Of a stretch of 64,000 bases of DNA, positions 1 through 11,577 are shown one piece after another. The stretch is from Chamaecrista fasciculata. Taxonomy: Eukaryota > Streptophyta > Magnoliopsida > Fabales > Fabaceae. Below the pieces are notes generated by a model, which was given only the letters and a program-made list of their open reading frames with translations, was not told the origin of the DNA and ran no database searches. The stretch's first letter is position 1. Each line of letters starts with the position of its first letter. Location of the stretch: contig QANZ01039306.1 of the NCBI GenBank assembly GCA_003254925.1, forward strand, positions 19,868 to 83,867, written 5' to 3'. A program made the translations under genes and the position numbers.

Positions 1-710
1 TTTTTTTTTTTTTTTTTTTGTCAAACTCCAGGTTTCTAATTTCAAGTACTTAAATAAGAAGAATCAAGTAAAAAATATTTAAAAGTAACAACTTTAAGTC
101 TTCAAGATGACAAATAACTGAATAAGTCATAAATAATGCAAATAAAAAGTCATAATTTTGTGAGTTTAAAACAATGCATCTTAAAAAAAAAGTCAGACCG
201 AGTCACAGGTGGCGGGTTTCATAAAAACCCGATGGGCAAAACTGGGCCGTCCCCGATTCAATTGCAGGTGGGTTATTACTTCACCCGGACTGATCTAGTG
301 CTCGGTCACCAGATTCTGAGTTGATCCGGTTGGGCCGGTCTAATTTTTTAATCACTAATTTAATGAATAAAATGATACATTTTAAAAAACATGTATCGGA
401 AGAATATGTTTAGATAAAGTAAATTTATGAGAGAAATTAATATCTCTCAATCAATCATCTAACTTTTCCTTTGCCTAATACTCAAAATAGGAGAGGTATC
501 ATATATAGATGCAATTACTCATTTTTCCTTTTTCAATCTCTAACTAGTTCCTTTCCCATACATTTTTGGTAACTAAACTGCAATGCTGTCACGAGTATTT
601 AAGATGATTTTATCTATATTTAAAGTTATAAATCGAACTCTTTGTATTTGGTTAAGAAAAATTAAGTCTCTACCACTTGATTACACTATTTAAATTAGTT
701 GCTTTCCAAC
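1..710. other. Intergenic AT-rich DNA with a degraded repeat
   Basis: No gene is seen. The stretch opens with a T run. A GC-richer block at about 205-345, containing pieces such as CCGGTTGGGCCGGT, resembles the ends of the CCGG-rich hAT-like repeats elsewhere in the window. The short reading frame there has no recognisable motif and is not called. Confidence 0.5.
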
Positions 711-1020
711 TATAAAGTATGGACACTGACATGGACACAGACACAATGATACATCAAATTTTTAAGATTACCCGACACGAATTGACATATATTTATATAT
801 ATAAATAATTAAAAATTCATAAATTTTGATAAAAACGATAAGAATTACAATATTTATTCATAATATATGCTATATGTGTCATTATTTTCTATTGTTTGTC
901 ATATTAACGTCATAAAAATTGAATTTATATTCTGAAACTTATGAATATGTGTTATGTGGGTGTCAGCACGTGTCTCACACGGTGACACGCCTTTAAAATG
1001 AAGTGTCCATATTTCATAGA
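711..1020. mobile_element. MITE with GTGTCC-type inverted repeats, copy 1
   Basis: A 310-bp element whose ends are inverted repeats: TATAAAGTATGGACACT on the left and the complement of AAGTGTCCATATTTCATAG on the right. The inner flanks also mirror each other (GACACGGT-like words). The flanks TTTCCAAC (703-710) and TTTCCAAT (1021-1028) look like an 8-bp target duplication with one mismatch. A full second copy lies in opposite orientation at 50041-50362 and a degraded one at about 7938-8210. There is no coding capacity. The superfamily is uncertain: hAT on the 8-bp TSD, although the termini do not match usual hAT ends. Confidence 0.65.
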
Positions 1021-1441
1021 TTTCCAATCTCTAACTCATCATTCATACATTTTATTCGCACTCATCCGGTATTTCCTCATTATTCCCATTTTTTATATAT
1101 CTTCTTTATTTCCTATTTAATTCTTAATAATTTTTTTTGGTGGAAACTCTTAATACCTTTTAATTAGTTCGTATTATTCACTTTTCCTTATAATTAATTT
1201 AAAATGTGCAAACAAACATAAAAATTAGGAGCCATGTAAACAGAAGATATCATAATGAAACAAGAAAGGTGAAACATTTCTTAGATAACAAATTGAAGAT
1301 TAAAACAAACAAAGAGTGAGCTTGCATACGCTCTAGAACATTGAAATAACAAAGACCAAACAGAAACCTTAAAAAGAATATCAGAAAACAACAACAAACG
1401 ATAAAGCCCCTAAACTTTGAGAATCACCAATAATTTTGTCT
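1021..1441. other. Downstream flank of the AHL gene
   Basis: AT-rich sequence lying 3-prime of the minus-strand AHL gene. It probably contains that gene's 3-prime UTR close to 1442. No other feature is seen. Confidence 0.4.
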
Positions 1442-2356
1442 CTAGTTATGATTCGAAGGGTGCAGATTAGGGTATCCCCATGGTGCCTCATTCACGTTCG
1501 CTTGATCAGAAGGGAGATGGAAATTGATGGGACTTGGATTAAGAACACCAAAAGTAGATATTGTAGGTAAAGCCATAGTCCTCATAACAGCATCATCATT
1601 ATTATCGTCATCTCCACTAACCTTGATCAATGTCTTCACATCATTATTGTTTGGCAACCTTTGAAACATAGGTTTCTTGCATAGCATTGCAACCACAACC
1701 ACCACACTAGCAGCAACAATCTTCGCGGCGACAATACCACCGAAAACTTGGCCTTCAGTTCCTGCAACACAAACGGTAAAACTAGAACAATTTTGGGAAC
1801 AAGTTATTGGTGATGATGGAGAAAGAGTAGTAGTGCTACTATTCATGATATTTATGTATGTGCTAGAAAGCGAGAGAAGAGTGTAAGTTCCATTTAGGGT
1901 AAGAGAATTATTGAAAAAAGGTTGGCGGAGTGAGACATTGGTGACACAACCCGAGCCATTAAGGACAACAAGGCCCATTTCATGACTTTGGGCAAATTTG
2001 GTGAGTTCTATCACCAAATCAGAGCCAGTGGCTATTTCAATGACAACAGGTTTGAAGGCTTTGTCTTCAACCTCCTTGATGATGGTAACGGGTGGTTTGG
2101 GCTTGTTCTTTGAGCCCCGAGGCCTGCCTCTAGGTTTCTTTGGTGCTGGAGTAATGGTTTCTGGGGAGTCAGGGTTTGAGGAGGATGAGGGAGTAATACT
2201 AGTTGTTATTATACCCTTTGTGGATCTAGTTTTTCTCGATAACATTGCAAAGTATTGAGAGGTGTTAGAGGATTCATCGTCATCATACAATGTTTGGGAG
2301 GGGGTATTAGATGGTGGGGAGAGTTCATAGCCATGGTTTGCCATTGTTGGCTTCAC
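1442..2356 (-). CDS. AT-hook motif nuclear-localized (AHL-like) protein
   Basis: A single-exon frame of 304 codons. It encodes a nuclear DNA-binding protein of the plant AHL family, which binds the minor groove of AT-rich DNA and acts in chromatin and transcription control. The AT-hook core PRGRPRGSKNK is at residues 75-85, followed by a PPC (DUF296) domain at about 104-226 that mediates multimer formation in this family. Recognisable PPC blocks are VVLNGSGCVTNVSLRQP and VCVAGTEGQVFGGIVAA. The usual GRFEIL-type block reads GTYTLL, and a Ser/Thr-rich insert (about residues 163-180) follows, so this is a divergent member. The N-terminus is Ser/Thr-rich and the tail is acidic and Asn-rich. Family members usually begin MAN, so Met5 (complement of 2342-2344) may be the true start. 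A TATA box lies about 80 bp upstream. The family call is firm; the clade is not assigned. Confidence 0.88.
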   Translation of the reverse strand: MKPTMANHGYELSPPSNTPSQTLYDDDESSNTSQYFAMLSRKTRSTKGIITTSITPSSSSNPDSPETITPAPKKPRGRPRGSKNKPKPPVTIIKEVEDKAFKPVVIEIATGSDLVIELTKFAQSHEMGLVVLNGSGCVTNVSLRQPFFNNSLTLNGTYTLLSLSSTYINIMNSSTTTLSPSSPITCSQNCSSFTVCVAGTEGQVFGGIVAAKIVAASVVVVVAMLCKKPMFQRLPNNNDVKTLIKVSGDDDNNDDAVMRTMALPTISTFGVLNPSPINFHLPSDQANVNEAPWGYPNLHPSNHN

Positions 2357-2432
2357 GAAGAAAACTAAGAGGAGAGAAGATGAATATGAAATACAAGGAT
2401 TTCTGAGGCGAGGTTCTTACTTGTTTGAAGAG

Positions 2433-2440
2433 AATTTATA
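2433..2440 (-). promoter_or_regulatory. TATA box of the AHL gene
   Basis: Read on the minus strand the sequence is TATAAATT, about 80 bp upstream of the AHL start codon, a normal plant TATA-to-ATG distance for a short leader. Confidence 0.5.
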
Positions 2441-2576
2441 GACCTGATTCCTCTGTAGTGTGAGTGAGTGTGCATTACCTGTGGTGTGACTCTTAAAATA
2501 TGAGATTTACATTTTCTCTCTCTGAACTCGTGACAAAGCACATGGTAAAGGAAATCCCACTCTCGAATTGACATGA

Positions 2577-3605
2577 TTTCCTTAAGTTACAAATGTGGGG
2601 TCTACAAAACGTCAGTCTTAACTGATTATTATAAAAGATAATAATAGAACTTCTTAAATAATGTCTGACAACCATATAATTAATGTTAATATTGAATTAT
2701 TTACAAATATGTACAAATGGTATATATCACTTAAGCAAAATCCTTGTGGTTCGAGACATTGCGAATGATGTTATCCTCGTTAATAGACTCTTTGACTAGC
2801 AATGTTGTTAAGATCTCGATTTAAATGTTAAGATTTTACAACTCTACGATTTTATCTAGATGAATCGACCCCGATCTTAAGTAAGACCTAAATTTAGTAG
2901 GATCTCATCGATTCTACAATATTATATACTAGAATTAAATATGTAATGCGAACCGAGTTTAGATTAATCAAAATGAAACTTTACAGACCAAGTAGATAAT
3001 AATAAAAAATCTAGAACCATTTTTTTTCTCTCGAGGTATAAGTAGGATTTCAACTCTCCACATGAAAAACTTGTTAATTTAACTAATGTCCAATGAGTCA
3101 TATGCTAAAAGCTTAACAAAGAAGTGCATATGATGCTAGGCAAGTGAATATATATAGAATGGATATTTTCACTAATTATTAGAAAATATTTAATTTTAAA
3201 GCCACCTTTAGTAACTTGATAATCATAGTGAACGTAAAATAAAATATTTTGAAAAGTATAATTTAAATGTATTAATAATGAATAGAGTTATTTATTTATT
3301 ATGTGGTCTACTAGTCTTCTAATTTATTTTAGAGTAAATTAATAATTCATCTTGAAAGATTGAAACACACAATTTAATTTCAGAAAGATGTAGACAGTGT
3401 ATTTTTTAGTTATTGAAATAACCAAACGATATACTCTTTAATCCATGAAAAAAAATTAATAAATACACATTTTATATCTCTCAAAGACCAAATGGTATAT
3501 TTTAATCTTTTAGAGACAATATTATCAATTGATTAATTTTTTAGGGGTTGGATTGTTAGTTTACTTCTTTATTTTAAAAAATTTACATATTATCTCATGT
3601 AATAT
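2577..3605. other. Intergenic AT-rich DNA upstream of AHL
   Basis: Very AT-rich sequence with no recognisable gene. From about 3340 there are several degraded phrases of the 'rest assured, aligned to GTCCC' repeat type common here (for example TTTAGTTATTGAAATAACC), but no complete element could be delimited. Confidence 0.35.
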
Positions 3606-5022
3606 TGATCTGACCATATTTTATCATATATTTTAGTGACATTTTAGGGCATTTTATATTCATTTGAGATTCATTTGCATGCCTTTATGTCCTTTTATGA
3701 TGAAATATGATGCCTTGAGGTTTGAGGATTATTTGGACTATTTTGTGAGTAATTGAGTGGTTTTCTCAGGTTTAATCTTTATTATTTGATTAATCCTCTT
3801 TATCCTGAGAATTCACTTAGTTTCTCTATGTTCTTGATAGGTTTTGATGAAGTCCAAAGTGTTGAAATACTTCAATGAATGCTTAGGGATGCTTAGAGAC
3901 GAGTCAGGGACCAAACCGAGAAGAATCAAAGTTGCAGGAAAAACCGCCGTGGAAACCGTCGCGGGCAAGGCCGCGACAGGTCTCTCTGGAAATCTTGCCG
4001 CAGAAACCGCCGCCGTGCATAGCCGCGGCGGGTTTACGATAACTTATAATTAGTTAGGCCCAAGCCCGATTTTGATGATTCTGACCTAGATTTTCTTGGA
4101 ATAAGCCGAAATTTACATATATGAAAGGTTTTTACATCATTTGGAGACGACACACTTGCTTAGAGAGAGTTTTACACATCCTATATCTCGGTGATCCGAT
4201 ATTCTTATCGTGTAAGGCTTTTCGTGGAATCATGACAGCAAATTCTGAAGTTATTCATCTGTCAACCATGAGCGGCTAAACACTCACACCCGGAGGAGTA
4301 TTGGAGCAAAGCATGAACTAGGGTTTCATATTTAGGGAGTTTTCCTCACACTAGATTTAGGGTTTACTTTATTGTTCTTGATTTCTAGTTGGACCTGAGA
4401 ACTATTTGTGAATTCTGATTCTTGATTGGGAACTTGGTTTTATTTGTTTAATTATATCTTGATTGTAATCCTAGAGTCTATGCTAGTTTGGTTATAATTA
4501 TAAGTATATAGCTTTGACAATGGTATTTGTTATAAAGATTATGTTTCTTGATCTTCTTTATCGTCAATTGAATGAAGGTTTTCAATTCTTGTTATGACTT
4601 ATCTTGTTTAAGGTATTTTCATTATAATATTGTTAACCTAGGTCATTGAGTTATTAGTGACTATCTTAGGATGATTTGTGTGAGATGCTCCATTTATCTT
4701 TAGTAGTAATGACTGTTTGATCCAATTGCTCTGTCGGGTACTCTCTCAACTTGCTTAATCCGTTAATTCATCGTTATTGTCTTTCAATTCGGTCTTTTAA
4801 TCAAAAAACCCCAAAAATATTATTGCTTTATTTAATTATTGTTTTAGGTCATAGACAAACAATCAAAGAACAAATTTCCTTCGCTTTCACCCGATTAGTG
4901 ATAACTTGGTATCGTTTGCATTTAAACTTTGTACAAGAGTTCCTCGAGAGATCGACACGGATTGCATCACTATAGTGCATTTAATTCTGATATTTTTAGC
5001 CACCTAGCAACGGGTGCGGTCA
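3606..5022 (+). mobile_element. Solo LTR, probably Ty3/Gypsy
   Basis: A 1417-bp block beginning TGATCTGACC and ending GGTGCGGTCA, so it has TG...CA ends. It is flanked on both sides by the same 5 bp, AATAT (3601-3605 and 5023-5027), the TSD expected for an LTR retrotransposon. Inside, a GC-rich block at 3940-4035 full of CCGC/GCGG words and a run near 4940-4960 (TTCCTCGAGAGATCGACACG) are typical of long plant Gypsy LTRs. No gag-pol sequence or second LTR adjoins it, so it is best read as a solo LTR left by LTR-LTR recombination. The frame at 3844-4053 lies inside and is not a gene. The Gypsy assignment rests on style, not on a protein domain. Confidence 0.75.
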
Positions 5023-5369
5023 AATATATAGTTAAACATTGTTATTTGTTTATTTGGAAGATTGGAAGAAGGGCGGAGGGAGGAGTTGGGATCGATAGAC
5101 TTGCCCATGCAATTCTTTAGGGGAGAGAAGGAATAAAAAAGGCTATTATTGATGTATTTGATTGAATATAATTTATAATGTAATATTTCCTCCCTTTAAC
5201 TCCATCGTCTCTAATTGTTTTATTAACTAAATTTTGATACCCATTGTATTTTCTCTTTTTTTTTTCTTTTAAAAAATATATATGCATTTGATAAGAAATT
5301 GGCCCTCCAACATAAAAATCTTGCCTTTTGAAAGGATATAATTATTTACACATTGAAAAAAATGGTGTC
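5023..5369. other. Intergenic DNA
   Basis: AT-rich sequence between the solo LTR and the repeat cluster; nothing recognisable. Confidence 0.4.
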
Positions 5370-7280
5370 CACGGGTGCGTTTCATTTGTTGTTATCTTAT
5401 ACTCGTTATTTTATACACTATCATATTTTGAATGTCAGGGTTGAATATATAATGTCAACGTTTGGTACACCATGATGATATCATCATAACCGACATCTAA
5501 AATAACAATACAAGTGCATTTGGTACATTGTCACCTTAGATGTCGTGGTATGTGATATCATAGTATAAGATACCTGATATTTATAATACCAATGTTTAAT
5601 ATGACAATAGTATATATCAGAGATGTATGTTGAATATGTTTGGTATTCTCTTATGAATAACATCTGAGATGACATAATTTTTGTGTTGTCATCAGGGGCG
5701 CGTTTGGTATGCTGTGATCTCATACTCGCCATCTTATATACTATGGTATCTTGGATGTCTAGTGTTTGGTAACGCCATGATGTCGTCATACGTCGACATC
5801 TAAGATAACACCCTGTCATCAGATGACAGCAAAAAGGGTGTGATCTGATGTCGACACAAAAACTATGTTATCTCATATATATGACAGGGTTTGCAAGGGC
5901 ATTTTTCAATCAAAGTTCCAATTTTACCCTTTTTGGTTTATTTGTTTTTTTTTAATAAAACTTACTATATTTTTGGTTCCTAAATTTATAACTAGTCAAC
6001 TAATTTGCATATTTGGTTCCTAAATTTATAACTAGTCAACTAATTTGTTAATGAATAATCAAAATATATGACTCATTTATCGAATTATTTCAATTGTTAA
6101 TAATTTAGTCATTGGGTCAAATTTAGGGACCAAAAAGAAATTTAATATAAATTTTGGGATAAAAAAGTTTTAATAAGTATAAATTTAGGGATCAAAAATA
6201 TAAAATTAGTTCAAATTTAATGACTAAATCATATATTTATTTTGAAAATATTAATATATTTTTTAAGATGTTAATAAGGGTAAACATGAAAATTTAAAGA
6301 AGATTAATGTTATTCACAAGAGAGTACCAAACATATGCATCTTTTATCTCTGACATCTACTATTGTCATACCAAACATTGATATTATAAATATCAGATAT
6401 CTTATACTATGGTATCACATACTACGACATCTGAGATGACAACGTACCAAACGCATCCGACGTTTGGTACACCATGATGATATCATCATATACCGACATC
6501 TAAAATAACATTATAGGTGCATTTGGTACATTGTCACCTTAGATGTCGTGGTATGTGATATCATAGTATAAGATACCTGATATTTATAATACCAATGTTT
6601 GGTATGACAATAGTATATAACAAAGATGTATGATAAATATGTTTGGTATTCTCTTGTGAATAACATCTGAGATGACATAATTTTTGTGTTGTCATCAGGG
6701 GTGCGTTTGGTATGTTGTGATCTCATACCCCCCATCTTATATACTATGGTATCTTGGATGTCTGGTGTTTGGTAACGCCATGATGTCGTCATACGTCGAC
6801 ATCTAAGATAACACCCTGTCATCAGATAACAGCAAAAATGGTGTGATCTGATGTCGACACAAAAACTATGTTATCTTAGATGACAGGGTTTGCAAGGGCA
6901 TTTTTCAATCAAAGTTCCAATTTTACCCTTTTTGGTTTATTTTTTTTTTTAATAAAACTTACTATATATTTGGTTTCTAAATACTAGTCAACTAATTTTT
7001 ATATTTGGTTCCTAAATTTATAACTAATCAACTAATTTGTTAATGAATAATCAAAATATATGACTCATTTATCGTATTATTTCAATTGTTAATAATTTAG
7101 TCACTGGGTCAAATTTAGGGACCAAAAAGAAATTTAATATAAATTTTGGGATAAAAAAGTTTTAATAAGTATAAATTTAGGGATCAAAAAATATAAAATT
7201 AGTTCAAATTTAATGACTAAATCATATATTTATTTTGAAAATATTAATATATTTTTTAAGATGTTAATAAGGGTAAACAT
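5370..7280. repeat. Large direct repeat with an inverted module (TIR-type element cluster)
   Basis: Two long direct copies, 5458-6287 and 6460-7280, are nearly identical over about 820-830 bp. Between them, 6310-6457 is an inverted copy of the module near the left part of each unit (about 5516-5660 and 6516-6663; shared words are GCATTTGGTAC and its complement, and TTCTCTTGTGAATAA). The simplest reading is a non-autonomous element of about 940 bp (5516-6457) with inverted repeats of about 145 bp, followed by a second copy whose right end is missing. A related, more diverged phrase (GGGTGCGTTTCATTTG) starts near 5374. The second copy stops exactly at a single N (7281), so the tandem arrangement may be partly an assembly effect. 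The two frames of about 100 codons here are repeat shadows. Confidence 0.7.
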
Positions 7281-7281
7281 N
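7281..7281. other. Single undetermined base, possible assembly join
   Basis: One N lies exactly where the second direct-repeat copy stops matching the first copy, which itself continues for a further unit of sequence. This suggests a join rather than an ordinary ambiguous base. Confidence 0.6.
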
Positions 7282-7937
7282 TTGATATATTTTTATAATA
7301 TAATATACAATAATTAAATATTATATACTTAGTTATATATAATAGAATAAGATATTAAGTATATAATTAATTATATATCATACTTTCATATTTAATTATG
7401 TATTATTTTAAGAATTATATAAAAATAAGTATGAATGTATCCTTTTTTTTATTTTAATAGAAAAGTCCTTAATTTTTAGATGAATTTAATAGAAAATATA
7501 AAAAATATGTGTATGTTTCGGGCGAGTAGGGTCGCATAACCCGATCAGACTAACTTTTTTGTGATTTTTCAATCTGAATGAATCTATTAGAGTAACTCGA
7601 TCCAACCGAACCCGACAATTTTAAACAGGTTCAATCGAGTTAGTCGGGTCTAACCCGATTTTGCACACCCCTAATATAATATATTATTAAATACTAAATA
7701 CCATATATATATATATATTAGTATAGTATCACATTTTAGGACAACTCAAATATTATCAAATGTACAATAATAACAACAATATCTGATTTGTCAACCATTA
7801 AATGTGATCAACTTGGACCAATCCGTAGAAACTGCCTATTAAACCAATGGGCAATTAGATCATGTTTCAATGAGTCAAATTATCAAACAAATATTATTGT
7901 TTATTATCTGATTTCGTGGATAGTAAAAATGACAAAA
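7282..7937. other. AT-rich DNA with a hAT-like repeat relic
   Basis: At about 7510-7672 there is a GC-richer block with the phrases CGGGCGAGTAGGGTCG and GTCGGGTCTAACCCGA, ending TTTGCACACCCCTA. That end resembles the GGGGTGTGCA termini of many plant hAT-type MITEs. The left end and a TSD are not evident. The remainder is AT-rich with no feature. Confidence 0.4.
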
Positions 7938-8210
7938 ACTATGAAGTATGTATATTAAAACGGATATGACAATACCCATTCATTATATATTTATATATAT
8001 AAATAATAAAAATCTATACATTTTAATAAAAACTTTAAATTTTACAATATTTATTTATATGACATGTGTATTATTTATTTATTTTTTATTGTTTGTCATG
8101 TTAAAATCACAAAAAATAAATTTATATTCTAAAACTTATAAATATATATTGTACGGGTGCATTGAATATGAACACGTGTCTAACACAACGACACGCCCCT
8201 TAACCAAAAG
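7938..8210. mobile_element. Degraded copy of the GTGTCC-type MITE
   Basis: The order of phrases matches the element at 711-1020: ACTATGAAGTATG, then TATATATTTATATATATAAATAA, ATTGTTTGTCATGTTA, AACACGTGTCTAACAC and GACACGCC. Both ends are eroded and no TSD is visible. Confidence 0.5.
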
Positions 8211-8821
8211 TATTCAGACAAAAGATATCAAATGTTATAAAATAATCATTTAATATCATCTTGAATGTTGCTATCAATCAATTCATAATATTAATATTGA
8301 TTTATACTCTAGTGATAAACTCTGTAATGACTTCTCATGCGATGGTCTCGAACTCCCTGGCCCCCATGTCATGTAAGTCACCTCATTCACGTAGTGTTAA
8401 TACTTAATACAAACAGTTAAATATCAAGTAATGAGCTTGGTATATGAATTATTTTTTTTAATTTTTATAAGTTAAAATATCTTAGAAATTATTTTATAAT
8501 ATTCTCAGAAATATTATATTTTGTATTTATTAAAAATATAAATGTTAAAAATATTCATATTTTCTAAATATACTATTGACTTTTTATATATATATATATT
8601 TATCTTTAAAAAAATTATTTTGTTTCTATATGATAACAAATAATTCTTTCAAAAGAATATTTTATTAATAATATTAAAAATATATAATTGATATTATTGT
8701 CAAAAATAAAAAATACTCTAAAAAAGGTATTATTTCAAAATAAACAAAAATTAAGATTAAAGTTTTTCATAAATATTATATATATATATATAGTATTTAT
8801 GAGACATTTACTTGATGCACT
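8211..8821. other. Intergenic AT-rich DNA
   Basis: Extremely AT-rich with TA microsatellite runs (about 8588-8600 and 8779-8792). No gene or element seen. Confidence 0.4.
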
Positions 8822-8835
8822 ACTATATATATAAA

Positions 8836-9272
8836 CCTGCTGTCAATTTCGTCCCTAATCTTTCTTTGCTGACAATTTCGTCCCTAATCTTTCACATTTT
8901 GGTCAATTTTATCCTTTGCTCTTACTTTAGCCAAATATTAATGACAAGATCTTTGAGACTAACGATATATAATGTAAAATTGATAGAAAAAGAAACTCAA
9001 ATCCTAACTTAGATTCAAAAACAGGATGCAGTCTGTCGTTAATTTATTAAAAGAAGTTAGTCAAAGGATAAAATTGACGAAAATGTGAAAGATCGGGAAC
9101 GAAATTGACAGTTGATGTAAAGTTTGGGGACGAAATTGACAGCAAAAAAAGATTGGGGATGAAATTGACAGTTTGTGTAAAGTTTGGAGACAAAGTCGAC
9201 AGCAAGAAAAATTTGGAGACGAAATTGATAGTTGGTGTAAAGTTTGGCGACAAAATTAATATTTTTGCCTAT
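8836..9272. mobile_element. Inverted-repeat MITE (GTCCCTAA type)
   Basis: The left arm carries CTGTCAATTTCGTCCCTAAT twice in tandem. The right arm (9050-9270) carries the complements several times (GACGAAATTGACAG) and ends AATATTTTTGCCTA. The right end and the interior match the element at 51328-51673 (same GGCAAAAA end, and an interior AATTTATTAAAAGAA / TTCTTTCAATAAATT correspondence). The left terminus is truncated. Confidence 0.5.
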
Positions 9273-9399
9273 ATAATATAACTAGTTAAATTTTATATAG
9301 GTAGCTTAGTCAATTTAGTTAGAATAAAATAATCTTATGATAAGAGATTTGAGTAATCTCACTCTTTTAGGTAAGATTAAAAAATTCAAAGTTTCATGG

Positions 9400-10110
9400 A
9401 ATTAAGTCATTATTAGAAATATAGCATTTTCAAAAATTTTTCATGATTAATTTAGTGGGGGGTACATGTTATTTTTTATGAATACTTTCTTTATTAAGTT
9501 AAGATCTTTAGCACATAAGGTTAAATCGAGTCACAGAAATAGGTCGTTTGTTTCACGGTTAAACAAGCAAAGTTAGTCATATTTTTCACTCTTTTGAAGT
9601 TCGAATAAGACACATTTAGAATTGTGAATTACTTTTAACAAATCCTTTTTTGGTCTAGTTGTGATTGTCAGCAAATAAGGTGAAATCGAGCTTGAAAGTG
9701 GATTTAAGACCAATTTTTCATTTTTTATTTTACTTTTTGGTCCTAAACTCATTTTTTAGCCCAATTTGATCTTATTTGTTGACGTTATCAACTAGGAAAA
9801 AAACTAGTTGAGAGATATAACTAATTTTTGCTTATTTGACCGTGAAACGAGCAACTTACTTTTGTAACTCAATTTAATCTTATTTTTTGACGACCCAACT
9901 AGATCGTCAAAAGCAACTCACAATTTTGGACTCGTCACGTTCGAACTTGAAATGGGAGAGATATAACTAGTTGACTACATTCAATAGTTTGGGATCAAAA
10001 CAATATTAAATGACAATATTTAAGACCAATCTAAACATTTTCAAATATTTAAGACTTAAAATGAACCTAAAGATACATTTAAGACGAAATTTGGCAAAAA
10101 ATCAAAAAGA
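9400..10110. repeat. Degraded inverted repeat related to the AAAGGGT MITEs
   Basis: Phrases at 9540-9660 (TTTCACGGTTAAACAAGCAA) recur inverted at 9830-9900 (TTGACCGTGAAACGAGCAA). They also resemble the interiors of the elements at 49431-49938 and 51798-52301 (TTTCATGGCCAAACAAGCAA). The ends were not resolved. Confidence 0.35.
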
Positions 10111-10159
10111 AAAAAAAAAATACCAATAACAAGAAGCACTAAACAAGCCAGTAAATAAT

Positions 10160-11577
10160 AGCCGTTATAGAAATTAAGGAGACAGACACCCTCGTCTCTT
10201 CATCTTCAAATTCCGGCCCTACCTCGCTTCACTGCACATACTGATCGACATGGCGACACCTAAACGTTTCGTAAGGGCTTTCTTTAAATCTCTTCCTTCA
10301 TAATCAAATTGTTATCAATTCATTTATTTCTGTTTCAACGCACAGATTTACTTCTCAATTTTTCTTTTAATTCGTGTACTATCAAAACCCTTGATTTTAA
10401 AACTCCTTCTGTGACTTAAATTATTCATTTACTCTGTTTCAATGGACTTTACTTTTCGTTTTCTTTCTTTATTCTGAACTGTGCAGAAAAGAGTAACGCA
10501 GCTTTTCAATTGCCACCTCATTGAATCTTACTTCATCCACCGCCAATCACATTTCTCGCCCCTTTTTATTTTTTTAACTTTTGTTCTTTTTTCTGAACTT
10601 TCTGTCGCTTTCTTTCACTTTCTCACACTATTTATTATATGAGGAAACTGAAATGGGGCTACAATCTATGTATACATGCAACGGAAATCGTCACCGAAAC
10701 GAGACAGCTAGCATCGATCTTTTAAGGATTTCAATTTTTGAAAACTAAGTCGCAAAGTCATTAGCCTTTTGCAATTGCTGACTTTATGGCTCGGTGTTTC
10801 TTCGTATCGGATGATTGAAGTAACAGCCAGCGTGATCGTCTCAATTTTGTAGAAGCGGCTTTTGGGGATTCTTGTTCCTTGCTGAGGTAAATCTATTTGT
10901 CTGCCCAGAATTATTACATTTGGTGATCTGATGTACGTTGATAGTGAGATTTTCTTGTATATTGCTTTTTCTCTTTTGTTTTTGTGTGCTGGGGTTGCTA
11001 TTAAGACCTTTTCAGTTTCCATTTGCGTGTGTTTTCTTTCTTCTTCTTCTTCATTATTTTTTATATTATTATTATTATTGTTGTTATTTTATCTTTGTTG
11101 CTTGCAGAAGTTTATTTGTCTCATTAGTGGCTAAGATGATTAGGAAGACCGAACATTTTATAAAATTTGCAACATTTTCTCTGTTTAGTTTGCTCCGCTC
11201 TGTGAATGTTGACTTTGATTCACTGAGATTATGGGAGATAGTGTGAGCTCACTGAGCTGTATGTATAAGAAACTTATCTTCTATTGAATTAGAATTTAGA
11301 AGTAATTATCATATTGATCTTATATACCAAAGCTTAGAAAATTAGATAATAGTAATTATCTAGTCAAATAGTTAACTTTGAACTATATTGTGTGCTAATT
11401 TGAGTGCATAGCAAATATAGATGTAAACTGTTGTCGTAATGATATTTGTGATTAACACTTCTATCCAACTTTGATTTTTGCAAGAAACTTATTCCATAAG
11501 ATGTTATTCAATGATGCAGGATTATTTATTTGTTAATTCTACTGGAGTGAGTATTATTCGTAAGTTTAGGTGTGAAC
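10160..11577 (+). promoter_or_regulatory. 5-prime leader and leader intron of the OSCA gene (inferred)
   Basis: The C/T-rich stretch near 10185-10240 looks like the start of a transcribed plant leader. A donor-like GAG|GTAAAT at about 10885 and an acceptor TGCAG ending at 11519 suggest a leader intron, with a short leader exon from 11520 up to the OSCA start at 11578. The first ATG (10250-10252) opens a 17-residue uORF (MATPKRFVRAFFKSLPS) ending at 10303, unless a splice at the GTAAGG at 10271 removes most of it. No transcript evidence is available; the exact transcription start is unknown. Confidence 0.4.

Noticed and set aside
3844..4053. 69-codon frame rich in Ala, Gly and Lys
   Set aside because: Lies in the CG-rich part of the solo LTR; composition explains it.
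5484..6822. Two similar minus-strand frames of about 105 codons (MTGCYLRCRR...)
   Set aside because: They are the same repeat sequence read twice; no protein motif, and they fall inside a non-coding TIR-type element.
10938..11246. Phe/Leu-rich 102-codon frame
   Set aside because: Lies in the presumed leader intron; its composition comes from T-rich DNA.
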